Both the position numbers and the translations under genes were made by a program. Shown one piece after another: positions 19,421 to 30,625 of a DNA stretch of 64,000 nucleotides. The stretch spans positions 9,421,001-9,485,000 of the forward strand of contig JAKTNV010000019.1 in NCBI GenBank assembly GCA_022747635.1. Reading direction: 5' to 3'. The notes under the pieces were generated by a model. The model worked only from the letters and a program-made list of their open reading frames with translations, ran no database searches and had not been told where the DNA came from. The first letter of the stretch is position 1. Each line of letters begins with the position of its first letter. The stretch is from Hetaerina americana (lineage: Eukaryota; Arthropoda; Insecta; Odonata; Calopterygidae).

Positions 19421-22110
19421 TGCAGGATTTTCATGAGTAGTCTCCACTATCACCGGCTTGGGATTGATTTGTCATTCATGCATACAATTCTCCTAACTCC
19501 ATGCCTGACTGCCCTGAAATAATGCTCTCGGCTATCCGATTCAGAGTAGCATAACTGTCAACCCATAAACACCGTTCACATATCATCTCTCGCCAATCGT
19601 TCCCGTTTCTTCCCCATCGCTTCTCCTCTTTCCTAATCGTACATATAAAGACACAATCGCGCGTTTACACTGCATTCAAACATTTTCACCAGCCCAACTT
19701 TAAATGCAATCATTTCCTTCATATCCTTCTTTATGGTCTGTATTTTTAACTTCGGTTCACTGATCCTTTCATCATATGAGCACTTTATGCTCTACTCTAT
19801 GTTTTACTATTAGTTAGCAATGCTGCCCCACATGATCAAGGGTGTGTGATAAAAATGTATAAAAAACAAACCCCAATTGGAAAGATTCTGCTTTGTGCCC
19901 CAATACGGAGTCTTCCGTGAAATACGACATGAGCTCCCAACCTAAATGAGTAATCTGATGATATTTCAAAGATTGAAAGATTTTTCATCTTGCACGAAAA
20001 TACGGGAAAAGTTGTCGCCATTATGCGAAAGCCATTAGATTCTTATACGTGTATGTTCTTGGAGAAATAAATCTTTTGACGCCTCATTCTCGGTCGCTCA
20101 GCAAACTCAAACGCGTTGTCTCAACGTAAACAGCACATGTCTACCCCATGGGTGCCTCACGGGGCAGAACCACGCCCACCACAGGTGGCGCCTCTGACGG
20201 CGGTCCTTGGCGACCACTTCTTCTCTCCATCCCCATCCTTCCGTTAACCGTCTCTGCCGGGAGTTTTTCGCCATTCATAAAAAAATACAACAAGGCACCC
20301 ATGAACGGGAATTCTTTTTGCGGTAGTTTTCAAAAAATTACGGCGTAACTCCCGCGAATATTATTCCAACGGGCAACTCTCCCCCGTTTGCAAACAACTG
20401 GATCGCTGTCGACAGATCCCCGGAGGAGAAGATGGGAGAGACTCCGGAGTGGAAGCGAAGGTGACACCCCCAGGGGGGAAGGCCGGGGGTGGGTGGGGGA
20501 ACGCGAGGGATGATGGGTGAACTTAGGGGCGGAAGGGGGAGACATAAATGACGATGCAGAGACCCAGGCAGCATAAAATATGCAACGCTTGTGCATTAGA
20601 CTTTGATTATTTATCCGATATAATAGTACATAACAAATTCATTGGTTATTTACATTAAAGGCATCAAATTTTAAATCAATAGTGGAATAAAATCAGCAAA
20701 TCTTTCGTGATACAAGTAATTCTTTGAATAATTTCCGCAGTTTATTTTATGCTTTAATTTGCCGTCGTCTCGACATGCTTACTCCATCGCTCAAAGCGCA
20801 TGCGCTGAGTTTGCACTTTATATCAAATGACGAGTGCAGGAATGGCATGTTCACACACGCACTAGCCACGCATGCACCAAGACGTGCTCCGATGCTAAGA
20901 GGTCATTTAGATACCCACAGGATTCAAGTTGTTCGAAATCTACGCAGTCATTGGATATCCGCGGTGGTCATACATTTTGGATACGGTGGTGGGTTCGGTG
21001 GTGTGGCACGTAGAGCGGGGATCACACGTGAGCTGTGTGGCTTGAAGGGCGGAGGCCAAGGTGGAAGATTGGGGTAGGGGGAAGACGATCCGGGGAGAAA
21101 GGAAGAAGAGAGGGGGAGGGGAAGGCCGTTAGGAAGCCCCTTGGGGTTCAACAGGGGGACAACACCACCCGGTAGGACGATGGGAATGGAGGGGGGATGT
21201 GTGCGTGGCGGGGAGAGAGAGGAAAAGTTTGTTGAAATGGAGCAATCCGTGTGGGGGCAGGATTTCGGGGGTGGCCGGGGGGAGGATTTAGGGGGTGGCC
21301 GGGGGGAGGATTTCAAGGGTGGCCGGGGGTCGGCAGGACAGAAGGGGGGGAGAAGATGGGGCGAATTGATGCAAAGGAGAAAAATTGATGACGCGGTAGG
21401 CAGGGACAGTTTGTGCCGAGAAACCCCACGGGGGGAGGGGGGAGTGGGAAGGGAGAGGTGTGGGGACGGTGTAGGGTGGGTTAAGTTGGGCAGCGTGTAC
21501 TGGAAACGGGGTCAAGGAGAGAGGGCGAGAGAGTGAATAATGCTGAATAATAGCTCGGGGCATACACACACACGCTGGGAGTGTACATAAATATTGCGGG
21601 GAGGGAGGGGGTGCTCGGCGGGGGGAGAAGGGGGATGCGGTTGACATCTCGCACGGTCCATAAATATCGCGGCTCACTTTTCTTGGGGGATGACTTCAAA
21701 AGATGCGCGCGCGCGCGGGATGGAAATGTCGCCCAAGTGTTTATGCGAATGAGCGCCTGGCCCATTTTGCCGGGAGACGTTTTGCATATATAGTTGGGGA
21801 AAAAAACAAACGAGTCTCCTCCTAGTCCTCCCATCCCCTCGCCATCCCCCTTTCCCATTCAGGAAAGGCAAAATGGGATATCCTCCCTCCCCGTGGGGGC
21901 GAATGGAAAACAATATTTGAGGAGACGTCCGCGTCATTTTCCCGTTCCGGCGAGTGCTTTCTCGTTCCTCCGTCGCCACGAATAATGCTCGGAGTAAGGC
22001 TCCCGGGGAGCGTCACGATCCCACAGGAGCAAGATAAACGGGGAATCGCTCTCCGCGTGGATGGGCGAGCGAGGCGTGTGATCGGACACCTTATCGGATG
22101 TTAATATAAA
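19421..22110. other. Anonymous DNA, GC- and G-rich from about 20.1 to 22.1 kb
   Basis: No gene is supported. Several blocks are CpG- or G-rich (20140-20560, 21000-21520, 21890-22090). The open frames there are glycine- or proline-rich on opposite strands of the same DNA, a sign of composition rather than coding. A short G-rich tandem repeat is listed at 21260-21331. Confidence 0.4.
21260..21331 (+). repeat. Three-copy 24-bp G-rich tandem repeat
   Basis: Three consecutive 24-bp units of the form GGATTT..GGGGGTGGCCGGGG, at 21260-21283, 21284-21307 and 21308-21331. Each unit has several runs of three or more G, so the strand could form G-quadruplexes. Confidence 0.85.
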
Positions 22111-22111
22111 C

Positions 22112-22552
22112 GTGGAAAAGTACGGATCCGCACGATTAACCCCTTTACATTTGAATGGATCCTGCTTCTGCCGATTTAATTTGTCCCGAGGAACTACAGT
22201 GGCAAAATTCGACACATTAGAAAAATCGGTTAAATTAGGAAATGAATATTGTAATTTAAAGCCACCTTCACAATATGTACCAGTGAAGAAAGAAGTTGTA
22301 CACATAGGTGATAAACCGGGCACAAGTAAACAGAAATTATTAATTCGAAATATGGATAATTTTTTAAAACTATTTTACATGAGCATGTTATTTCAGTGAT
22401 GTTGTAATTTAAAACAATGTTCATCCCATTGTATTGAAGATATTGGGAAAGAGATATTCAAAGACAAACCAACTACAGGAAATTTCTACTATAAATTCTA
22501 TTTTAATAAACAAAGTAGAAATAGTAATAGATTTTCCATGATTGCTACGTAG
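22112..22552 (+). pseudogene. Unidentified reading frame with one internal stop
   Basis: The frame is open for 146 codons except for a TGA at 22397-22399, and the residues on both sides of that stop read like real protein (for example KSVKLGNEYCNLKPPSQYV before it and HCIEDIGKEIFKDKPTTG after it). The downstream half is cysteine- and lysine-containing with no low complexity. A second protein-like frame follows at 22684-22860. I do not recognise any family. It may be a decayed mobile-element gene or an exon cluster. The ATTTCAG just before the TGA resembles a splice acceptor, but using it would not avoid the stop. Confidence 0.3.
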
Positions 22553-22683
22553 AAAGGTTTACACAAATAATTTACGTCTGAAGAAATAAAAATACGTGTC
22601 ATGGGAAGCGGCTGCTCTTCTCACCTGCTACCTGCTATTTATTTGCACCTCACCCACGACTCAGAAGTATGTACTTGCAATAA

Positions 22684-22860
22684 CTAAATACTAACTATAG
22701 TGAAGTTGTAAGTGGTGTATGTTACATTAATTTAGATATTAAAAAACAGCCTATTACAATTCATGAGCTGAAATTATTACTGCACAATGGGAGGGAATAT
22801 TTAACTGTTGTGCAATTTAACGTAAGTGCATCGGGAAAGTATAAAATGGCAATTTATTAA
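22684..22860 (+). other. Unidentified short reading frame
   Basis: Open for 58 codons to a TAA at 22858-22860, with ordinary protein composition (CYINLDIKKQPITIHELKLL). A GTAAGT at 22821 lies in frame and would be a splice donor if this were an exon starting after the CAG at 22746-22748. It may belong with 22112-22552. No family is recognised. Confidence 0.22.
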
Positions 22861-23479
22861 TTTATGGAAGTCTTATGTTTTAAGAATTTAAGAAGTAGCT
22901 ATTATTTCTTGGTAAATAATGTTCAGCTCAAGAGGCTTAATGCAGGCATTCCCTTGCTAGTCTCTTTTGGGAATATACTGGTGAATACGCAGCTTTGATG
23001 GTGCGTTAAATCCGGGTATTTGGAGAGATCAGTGAACGGCTCCGACCCGGCATCGGGGGTGGGGTGATTTCTGCCTAGGAGAGGGGGTTTGGAGTGGTAA
23101 TTCGGACCCTACCAATAGGGTTGCCGTGTGAACATCTCAGATCTATCCGGGGGTTTCATGCTCTAATGAAGGCATCTCCTTAGATCAGGCGATTGAAAGG
23201 CCGTCGTCAGTCAAGGGATGGTTGCGCAGCGGCGGGAATTGATATGCACGGATGAGGATCCCATTTCCATCTTCAACAGGTACCATGCGCTGTCGGATGA
23301 TAGCATCGTTTTATTCATCCCGACTCTGAGGACACTGCCTCCTCTCTAATAACCGGCTTATAAAGCCATCATTATAATGCAGGGTGCAACGGGGGGCATT
23401 GGTTTGGTAATATCGACACACACAATACTTGTATCGGGATAAAATAGTGCTTCTTAACACTATATCAGTGCTACTTAGC
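22861..23479. other. Anonymous DNA
   Basis: No gene is seen. The middle (23000-23300) is GC-richer than its flanks and could be an unrecognised repeat, but I find no second copy of it in the window. Confidence 0.35.
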
Positions 23480-23640
23480 TTTACATCCATTCCCTTTTTA
23501 TTTTTTCATCCCTTTCCAAACGCACATCTCAAAAAGCTGCAACCTACTTCTATCATCTTGATTCAACTATCATATTTTCTCAGCGTAAAAAACAACGCTC
23601 CATATCAAAGTTGCGTCAAGCTTTTCTCCGCTTTCTTTCT
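23480..23640 (-). mobile_element. RTE-like LINE remnant, C-terminal region
   Basis: The plus strand shows CTCCATATCAAAGTTGCGTC and, upstream, CACATCTCAAAAAGCTGCAA. These are antisense to the SVAMYGAETW and LEAFEMWVWRR parts of the LINE. It is heavily diverged and short. Confidence 0.5.
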
Positions 23641-24599
23641 GAATTCCCTTTTCACAATGCCCTTCTCCTTTTGAAAGCTTCATTGTGTAAGCAAGTACTT
23701 TGATGTCCCTACTCTTTTGGGTATCACAATGGAATACACTTCCATATTAGCCGAACTGTTTTGCCTGATCAGGTTTATATGCCTTCGAATGAAATGTTTA
23801 GTATTTAATGTAAAAATAATAAAATATCTAAAGGCTGCAATTCAGCATCCCAAATATTACCAGGTAAATAACAATGAAAGACTACCCTCTTTATAATCAG
23901 ATAAAATATTCTAACAATTAAAATTATTTTGGGCTGGAGAATGCCGCATACCTAAATAATTTACGAAGCTTCCTCGCCAAAATCCGATTCCTAAATCGGC
24001 ATTTCGGTGTAGATAAAAGCCTCGAGATAAGAATGAAGACATAAAGGGAATTCGCTAAAGCAGATTTTCAGTTAGTCATGCTTTATTTAGCCATTTTGCC
24101 AATTTTTCTCTGTCATTGCTGAGTGGATTAGGAAATGTTGGATGAAAATCAACAGACCAAAGCACAAAGGTCATGATCTTACGCTTTAGATATCCGGCAA
24201 AATATTATAAAACATCATTAATAGTAATATCATTGCTGATTCTGTTACCAGAGCAGAGTTAGAAAAGACAGATTGGGCGAAACACAATTGGTTTTTGAAA
24301 TAAACTGGATTTGAAGCTTCTTTCTATCTGTAAAATAAGTAGTCGTCGGTGGGATGAATTCATTGAAGGCAGGCGTGGTTGAAGAGGTACCGCAGTGAAC
24401 TGTCATTGGACGTATTCTCTACTTAATATATATTAATCGCCCAATCTTCCACGCTGGAGCCATTTTTTTTAATGTCAAATAACTGAGTAATTTATAGAAA
24501 AATACTGGCAGAGATCGTGGAGTGCATACTACTCAATAGTAAAATATAGACCGGTTATTACAGTTGTGTTAACAATAGGAGTAATTTCACTCATTCTTT

Positions 24600-25110
24600 T
24601 GCATTCTACTGTTCTGGATGGGCACAGTCTATGCAACGTTGTGACGATACGTCTCTTAGCCTGTCCTAAACCGAAACTGATCTTTCTCCAAGTATCCTTT
24701 ACCCCCTCTCTACATCCTATTATTTATGATCCTGAAGATCACTTTATCTGCGTGAGTAAAGACACTCATTGTTCTGTAGTCCTATAGGTACGGTTACCCT
24801 TCCCTTTTTTGAAATGGAAATTAACACTAATCTGGAGAAAACCTTCGGGCAACATCCATCCTCTTAAATGCTAAATTATGCTGAATTAGCTCATAAAAAC
24901 TCTGCCACCCTCGTTTGCATAATCCCTTAAGTAGGTATGCGTGAATTTCAACCGGCTTATTTTAATTCAATTCCTTTAAAGCCGTTTCCATATCGCCATC
25001 AAGAATGCCTGGACGTAAGATTTCCTTATCCACGTAATTCTCTTCCCCTGTCTAATCTTGCTGGCCTAATATTTATGCTATATAGTTCCTCTATGTATTC
25101 ACCGTAGTAA
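24600..25110 (-). mobile_element. RTE-like LINE remnant, reverse transcriptase region
   Basis: Antisense matches in order to the LINE reverse transcriptase. TTATGATCCTGAAGATCACT with a following TCTGCGTGAG corresponds to the VLRIINKR and SHAAK region. CAAGAATGCCTGGACGTAAG near 25000 corresponds to the LGPGIL region. Multiple small deletions and stops show an old copy. Confidence 0.6.
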
Positions 25111-25548
25111 GATATTTCTGGGTGATGAAAAATCACACAAGTCAGGTGAAGCTGAGAGTGGCGTGTCTGGATATCTAGCCGGGACTCTCCGGTCTGCAAC
25201 CCAATCCTATGTAGATAATAATATAAACATTACACTGTATTTTCATTCCTAAGATCAACAAAGATGTGGCAATCGTCAATAAATATATAGATCACTACAA
25301 AAACTCAAAAGATATGCCCACACAATTATATATTTAAACTCTGATACTTACTTACAGTTAATAAAGCGAAGTAAATATTTAATTAAATTAAAGGAAAGTA
25401 AATATTAGACCCTCTCTGCCTTAAAAAATTTTGATCGTTAACTTATTGAAATAAATTATTATAAGATTAAAAGTCTACGGATGCAATCATTGAGGAATAG
25501 ATAAGGTCTATCATTCGATCGGTCGATCCTTGAATAGACAAGGTCGAT
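25111..25548. other. Anonymous DNA, possible SINE trace
   Basis: 25138-25200 (AATCACACAAGTCAGGTGAA) resembles part of 51120-51170, so a weak SINE-like repeat may be shared. The remainder is AT-rich. Near 25504-25566 an AAGGTCTATC-like string recurs three times just before the mariner derivative. Confidence 0.3.
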
Positions 25549-25742
25549 CAAGGTCTATCAAGGTAGTTTGACAAATTTTTTCCTGGATAGACAGATGGTC
25601 AAGCGTTGGTGTCTCCGGCTATATTCGAGGGAAGGGAGTCTCAGGAATGGCTGAAGGCCAGTGGCAAGGTGCTCCCAGCCTTTGCGAAGTGCTGATCGTT
25701 CCCTTTTGAAACCTCTGTAACGTGACCTCGTTACGCTCCGTC

Positions 25743-26048
25743 ATGAACCGGTTATTGGAACAGCGCTACGCCATCAAAATTTGTGTGAAACTGGGCATCC
25801 CTAAAAGCGATGCGCACCAACTTTTGACCGAAAACATGGGCACGACAAATGTACGTGCGATAATGGTGCCGCGAGAGCTCTCGGACGAAGAACAAAAGGA
25901 AACTCGAACGCGGATCTGCCAAGAGCTCCTCGACCATGAGAGTGAGGATACACATTTTTTAGACAGTGCTCGACCAGACTTCTTCCTCTTCCCCCGCCTC
26001 AAATCCATGCTGAAAGGACAATACTCGGCTCGTTACAACAAGCTGTGA
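25743..26048 (+). pseudogene. Mariner transposase, internally deleted
   Basis: Starts MNRLLEQRYAIKICVKLGIP, a typical mariner N-terminus. It jumps to the linker region (IMVPRELSDEEQ), continues to DTHFLDSARPDFFLFPRLKS and ends at a premature stop. The second helix-turn-helix and the whole catalytic core (TGDE and HDNAP aspartates) are missing. The last conserved aspartate region (RPDFFLFP, normally APCDFFLFP) is joined directly to the linker. Downstream bases to about 26150 still resemble the C-terminal coding part in other frames. It cannot be active. Confidence 0.82.
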
Positions 26049-26207
26049 AGATGATGTTAGCAGCATTCTGGACACTACCTTCCACAAGGTGTACGAGAAT
26101 AGCGTACTGAATAGCGGCGAGTGGACGCTCAAAGCTACTACTTCGAACACTTTTGTTTGTATTTATCAATTTTGGAAACAATATTTTTAATCATCTCAGT
26201 TCTACTA

Positions 26208-26402
26208 TTAATTAATTAAAAATAGCAATTTTCCACAAAAATAAAATTTAATGCGACCGGTTTCAATGTTACTACATCATCAGACCTGATGATGATGTAG
26301 TAACATTGAAACCGGTCGCATTAAATTTTATTTTTGTGGAAAATTGCTATTTTTAATTAATCATGATATTCCACCATATCACGCCTGAAACGTCTCTTTT
26401 TA
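26208..26402 (+). mobile_element. 195-bp foldback element FB2 with hammerhead-like core and 12-bp TSD
   Basis: Inserted near the right end of the mariner derivative. TCAGTTCTACTA is present at 26196-26207 and 26403-26414. Arms at 26212-26283 and 26286-26360 are inverted copies (72 and 75 bp, one three-base difference) with only two bases between them. A one-sided tail (26361-26402) contains CACGCCTGAAAC. Size, target-duplication length and tail match FB1 at 8717-8905, although the arm sequences differ. Confidence 0.87.
26286..26317 (+). ncRNA. Hammerhead-ribozyme-like core in FB2 (present on both strands)
   Basis: Plus strand: CTGATGA, then a 4-bp stem (ATGT/ACAT) with an AGTA loop, then GAAACCGGTC. 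The core CTGANGA...GAAA matches the hammerhead consensus. ACCGGT is self-complementary, so stem III could form only between two molecules, as proposed for Penelope-type hammerheads. The left arm carries the same core on the minus strand, so both RNA strands would contain it. One or two extra bases lie between CTGATGA and the stem, and the flanking palindrome would compete with the ribozyme fold. Activity is unknown. Confidence 0.5.
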
Positions 26403-26493
26403 TCAGTTCTACTACTTTTGGGACAGACCTTGTGTATTTCAAACGCAAACAATTTCCCTCTTTGGTATCTCCAGGAGCCCTCGTCTTGTGCCC

Positions 26494-26781
26494 TCACAAT
26501 CTTAGTATTCCCTGGGTCCCAGAGTTTTTTGAGGGAAAATGAAAAATTTCAGCTCCGGCTTGACGCTTAAACAAATAGTCACCCACATCCTCTGATACTT
26601 CAAACTCATAAGGTGAAGAGTCCACGGCGTCGTCGTTCCCAGGGAGGAACCTCATCCTTGGACGCTTTTCCCCTTGTTTACTAGAGAGCATATCAGGAAA
26701 ACCCAGGGTGGGGGTCGTATAAGAGCTATAGGTACACGATGACGAGCAATTCTTCCTCAAAAGGTCGAAAGACAGGGGCAT
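26494..26781 (-). other. Unidentified 95-codon reading frame
   Basis: Starts at an ATG and contains FLPGNDDAVDSSPYEFEVSE, an acidic stretch of normal composition. No domain, signal peptide or membrane segment is visible and I recognise no family. It lies back to back with the frame at 26802-27083. It could be a fragment of an unknown transposon gene or chance. Confidence 0.22.
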
Positions 26782-26801
26782 TAATTAAAATCGGGCTATA
26801 A

Positions 26802-27083
26802 GTACTCGACCGCGCAATTCGACGATCTGCAATAAAACATTTTAATGAATTTATACGAAGACATTTTGATTTTGACGTTGAGCCAAAATTAGTAAATTTA
26901 TTGAAATATTTCCAATGCCATTATTTATCAAAATTTCGAGGCAGCAATTATTTAATGGAGGGCACTATCTCTCGGCTAGAAAAGAATAAAAAAGCAAAAG
27001 ACAGAACAACGGGAATAAATCAGAAAATTGGAAAGTTCAAAATATTGCAGTTGAATTTCATTTTGCTTTTACGAAAGTTGTAA
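26802..27083 (+). other. Unidentified 93-codon reading frame
   Basis: Open from a stop at 26799-26801 to a TAA ending at 27083, with no ATG near the start. It includes IKHFNEFIRRHFDFDVEPK and KYFQCHYLSKFRGSNYL, protein-like, rich in aromatic and basic residues. The first part has no ATG, so it would be an exon or a truncated gene. No family is recognised. Confidence 0.22.
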
Positions 27084-28984
27084 GTAATTTCAGTAAATCT
27101 ACGATCAGAGAAATATGATTGGCATTATAAATTACTGGACACAGTGGATGATAAAATGATTTCAAAGATGATTTTTTAGATACTAGTGTATACATGTTTT
27201 TTACCTATTAGTTGGTATTTCGTATCTAAATAATATATTATGACAAATAGATACTTTTTTTCATTACATTTCTGTTACCTCTGTTAATTAATCTTAACGT
27301 TGCCACCCGACAGCGCATCAAACGCCAAGTTTCGTTCTATGTTTCAAATTGTATATCCTCTGATTCGTCTGCACCTCCAGTATGTACTGATGCAAAATAA
27401 TTCAACATTTGAATACCATTTACCCGAAGGAATTGGCATGCTTGGTTGAAAAGGGGAGGCGTACAGGTAATTGCATAGACTTCTTACTCTGATTGGTGTG
27501 AGCCCGATGCTCGCAGGCTTAATGAGTGGAGTGGCCATGAGCTAGCGTGCGTGAGCGCTTGCCTTTAGCGAGGGACGCCTATTCTCCTCCACGCTTTGCG
27601 TTCCGCCCATAAATTCCAGCCCGGCCTTTTCAGCCGTTTCCAGACGGCTTCTCGTCTCCGCGTCGTCTTCCACCCCTCCAAGCCACCCCCTTCCCCCCAG
27701 TCAACCCCCGATAGCCCCTTCACCCCACGACAGAGCCAGCCGCCTTCCTTAATCCCTCTCGCGAAATAAAACCACCGCGCCGCCGCCTCCAAAGCCCGGA
27801 GACATTCGGTGATGATCGAGGGATGTCTCCGAGGAGCAAGCAGGAGCCGACAAACGTAAAGCTCGCATTGGAGACTTTTCTCTCTCGCAAGAGCAGCCTT
27901 TGCGCCTTACACACGTTTGCAATCCCCGTTGGGCGTTCTCCATCTGCAATTAGAAGCAAAAATTGGACGCAGAACGCCTCTTCTCCCTGAACTCACGATT
28001 GTAACGCTTCACAAAGAACGAAAGGAATTTCATCCATTTATTATATTTTAAATATTTTGAAAAAATTGCCAACACGCAACGTTTGCACGAATCTCAGGTT
28101 GAGCTGCCCCGAACGTCTTTCGATTTCATATTTTGTGGTTCAAATGATAATTTCTGCAAACATTACGTCTTTTTTAAATCATCCCTCGCCTACGAGTTAA
28201 GTATTTTGCGACATATTCGCATTGGATAAGTGTGGTTGCTGTAAGACGTTTTTCATGATATCCTGTGGAAGAATCATTGTCAGCTATCTTCCAATTCGCA
28301 CCTCCCTCCAGATGTTCGTCGCCTGTATCAGCATCGCCATGAATATTTTGTTTTTCGTCGGCATGAAATTCTGCCATCTTTACCTACTGCGATGCATCAT
28401 ACGAGAACGAGTATACTATCATATCGCCTTGAAACTTGAAGCTTTGAAATAGAATTACTCGATGATTCAGACATTTTTGGAATGATCGTGAATGGAGCCA
28501 GAGAGCACGCACGCTTAAGCAGAGTGGAATAGCCCCACTCCCGACGCTTCCACTCCCACGCTCCACCCCCCCCCTCTCCTCCTCCCTTCCCCGCACTCCG
28601 CGATTGCCAACTACGTGTCTCCGTATGTCTGTCCACTCCACCGTCGTGCGGCCCGCGATTTTATTTTTCAGAAAGCAATAGAATTAACGAACGCAAGTGG
28701 ATTTGTACAAACTGCCGTATTTTCACTTGGGCGCGAGACATCTCCTCCTCACGTTCCCTCGCCCATCGAATAACACGATGCCGCTGCACCTGCTCCACCC
28801 GCCTCCCCAGGCCACCATCCGGGGGGAGGAGAGACTCCATTTGCCCCTCCTCATCCGCTCAGGCGCTTCCGTTGATTCATTGGCCTTCATTGGCCCCATC
28901 ATTTCATTCCTTCGAGATAAAAACACATGATGAGCGAGATTTTACTCCCCTTACTTCAATACGAACTCTGACTACACGAATCCC
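27084..28984. other. Anonymous DNA
   Basis: No gene is supported. C-rich blocks at 27560-27800 and 28540-28620 create proline- or arginine-rich chance frames. Nothing repeats elsewhere in the window by eye. Confidence 0.35.
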
Positions 28985-29200
28985 TTGACTGCGAAAATCA
29001 TCAGCTTCTATACAAGAAAGAAATAGGTAAAACAATATGTTGAGTGTTTCTCTTAATGGGTGCGAAACCTGGACGATATATATGCAGGAGGAAAGTGTAT
29101 TGTGGAACAGTGGTGACTTGGGAGAAGGCTCAGATCAGTTGGAAAGAAAAAGGAACAAATTAGAGAGCTCATTAGAGAATAGGGGAAGTAATACCATCTA
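28985..29200 (+). mobile_element. RTE-like LINE remnant (weak)
   Basis: TGGGTGCGAAACCTGGACGA near 29057 resembles the codons for YGAETW, and CAGTTGGAAAGAAAAAGGAA near 29137 resembles those for KWTEKKTNEE at the right distance downstream. Frameshifts are needed between them. It is a tentative old copy. Confidence 0.35.
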
Positions 29201-30623
29201 AATAAACCGGATAACATATTCTTGTCGATCACATTCTACGTGACGAGAGGTTGATCAAAGTACTTTGGCGGGAATGACGGAGGGAAGCTGATGTCGCGTA
29301 ACACCCCACCTTAGGTGTGCATACAATCAATATAGAATGGAAGATGCTTACTGAGCCAATTACATATAGCATTGAAAATAACACATGGAGTCAACTCGGG
29401 CCTCTGCAGGCCAATCGGAGGGTTGTCATCCTAAGAAAAAGAAAACTTCCACACTTATCAGTTACAATTGAGGAGCGAATTCAACTTACGTATCTGAAAC
29501 ATCGGATTCAAGGCCGGAGCGATTCGTCACATAAGTGTACGTGGATGCATAATTGAACTCAACATCCTCCCGCGCGGATCCCTGAACACTCGGCGCCCAG
29601 GTTCCTACCTTTGGATTTCAGTCGTTGTAGCACAGTAACTGGTGTCCATCCACCAAAAAGGTGTGTGTGTGGCAGGGGGTGTAAGCACCAACTGGGGAAG
29701 AAGGGCGAATGATGAGGGAGGATAAGGGAGAGGAAGGGAAAGGAAAAAAGTATTTGTTCAAAAACTATCAAACCACGTGCAAACTTGTATACATTCTGGA
29801 GGAAGACCCAATCCAAAACAATGGTAAATTCGCATAACGAAATAGTAACTTGTAATGTGAAAAAGGCGAATAAAAAAGAACCAAAACCAATACGACAGGC
29901 CTCCGCCATAACAAGACGGGTCAAGCAGAACTGAAAAATATGAAGGGAAAACTCCATCGTCACAAGAGCAAAGTAGAGAACAGCGGCCTTGCTACTGCTG
30001 TGACCGGGAATCAAGTGAGGGAAGGACGTGTCTTTAAAAGTGCTCATACCTCACTCCATCTTTTACCTTATCTGGGTCGTGTGATTTAGCGATCCTCATA
30101 ATTTGGACCCCAAACAATTACCTTGGTGTCATTACTTTACCCAAATGTCCTCTAACTTCATCAAATTCAGTCGTTTAAGTCAAGATGGAAATCGAATGGA
30201 AACTCTGAAGAGAAGGTGAGATATTATTTCGTACGATTTTCGAATCGCAAGTGACTTATGGATGCAGTTGGAGAAAAATCTAAATGGGCAGAGGTACAGG
30301 GGAAGAACCCTAAATGGAAGAGTACTATAAGCAAATGCCTGGATTTGACCGAATATTTTGGTGGACATATTTTCCTGCATCACATAAAAAACCAGTAACT
30401 TAAGCATTACTCACTTTCATTTGAAATAGTCATAGTGAATTAAGGGTAATATCACCTATGAGCAATACCAGCAATAATGGAGAAGTTTTTCAAGAATCTG
30501 ACATGGTGCTTTAAATTTATTGAAAAACTTCCGTTGATATGAACTATTTGCATACCGTTCCCTCTTTTAAAAGTGAAATTATAAGATCTCATTAGTTTAT
30601 CAAACTTTTTATAAAGTACTCAA
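29201..30623. other. Anonymous DNA
   Basis: No gene or repeat is recognised. The longest minus-strand frame (29559-30047) shows no domain and has no ORF partner; I regard it as chance. Confidence 0.35.
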
Positions 30624-30625
30624 TA

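Larger units (their letters stand above)
25549..26432 (+). mobile_element. Mariner derivative with internal deletion, split by a foldback element
   Basis: The right end CTACTTTTGGGACAGACCTTG (to 26432, followed by TGTA) matches the kind of mariner terminal repeat whose left partner would start CAAGGTCT, as seen at 25549, though the left repeat is poorly preserved. Between them lies a shortened transposase frame and then a decayed C-terminal part. Removing the foldback at 26208-26402 leaves about 680 bp, half the size of a full mariner. It is non-autonomous. Confidence 0.7.

Noticed and set aside
19937..19970. Hammerhead-like CTGATGA...TTGAAAG
   Set aside because: No credible stem II and no stem III after GAAA.
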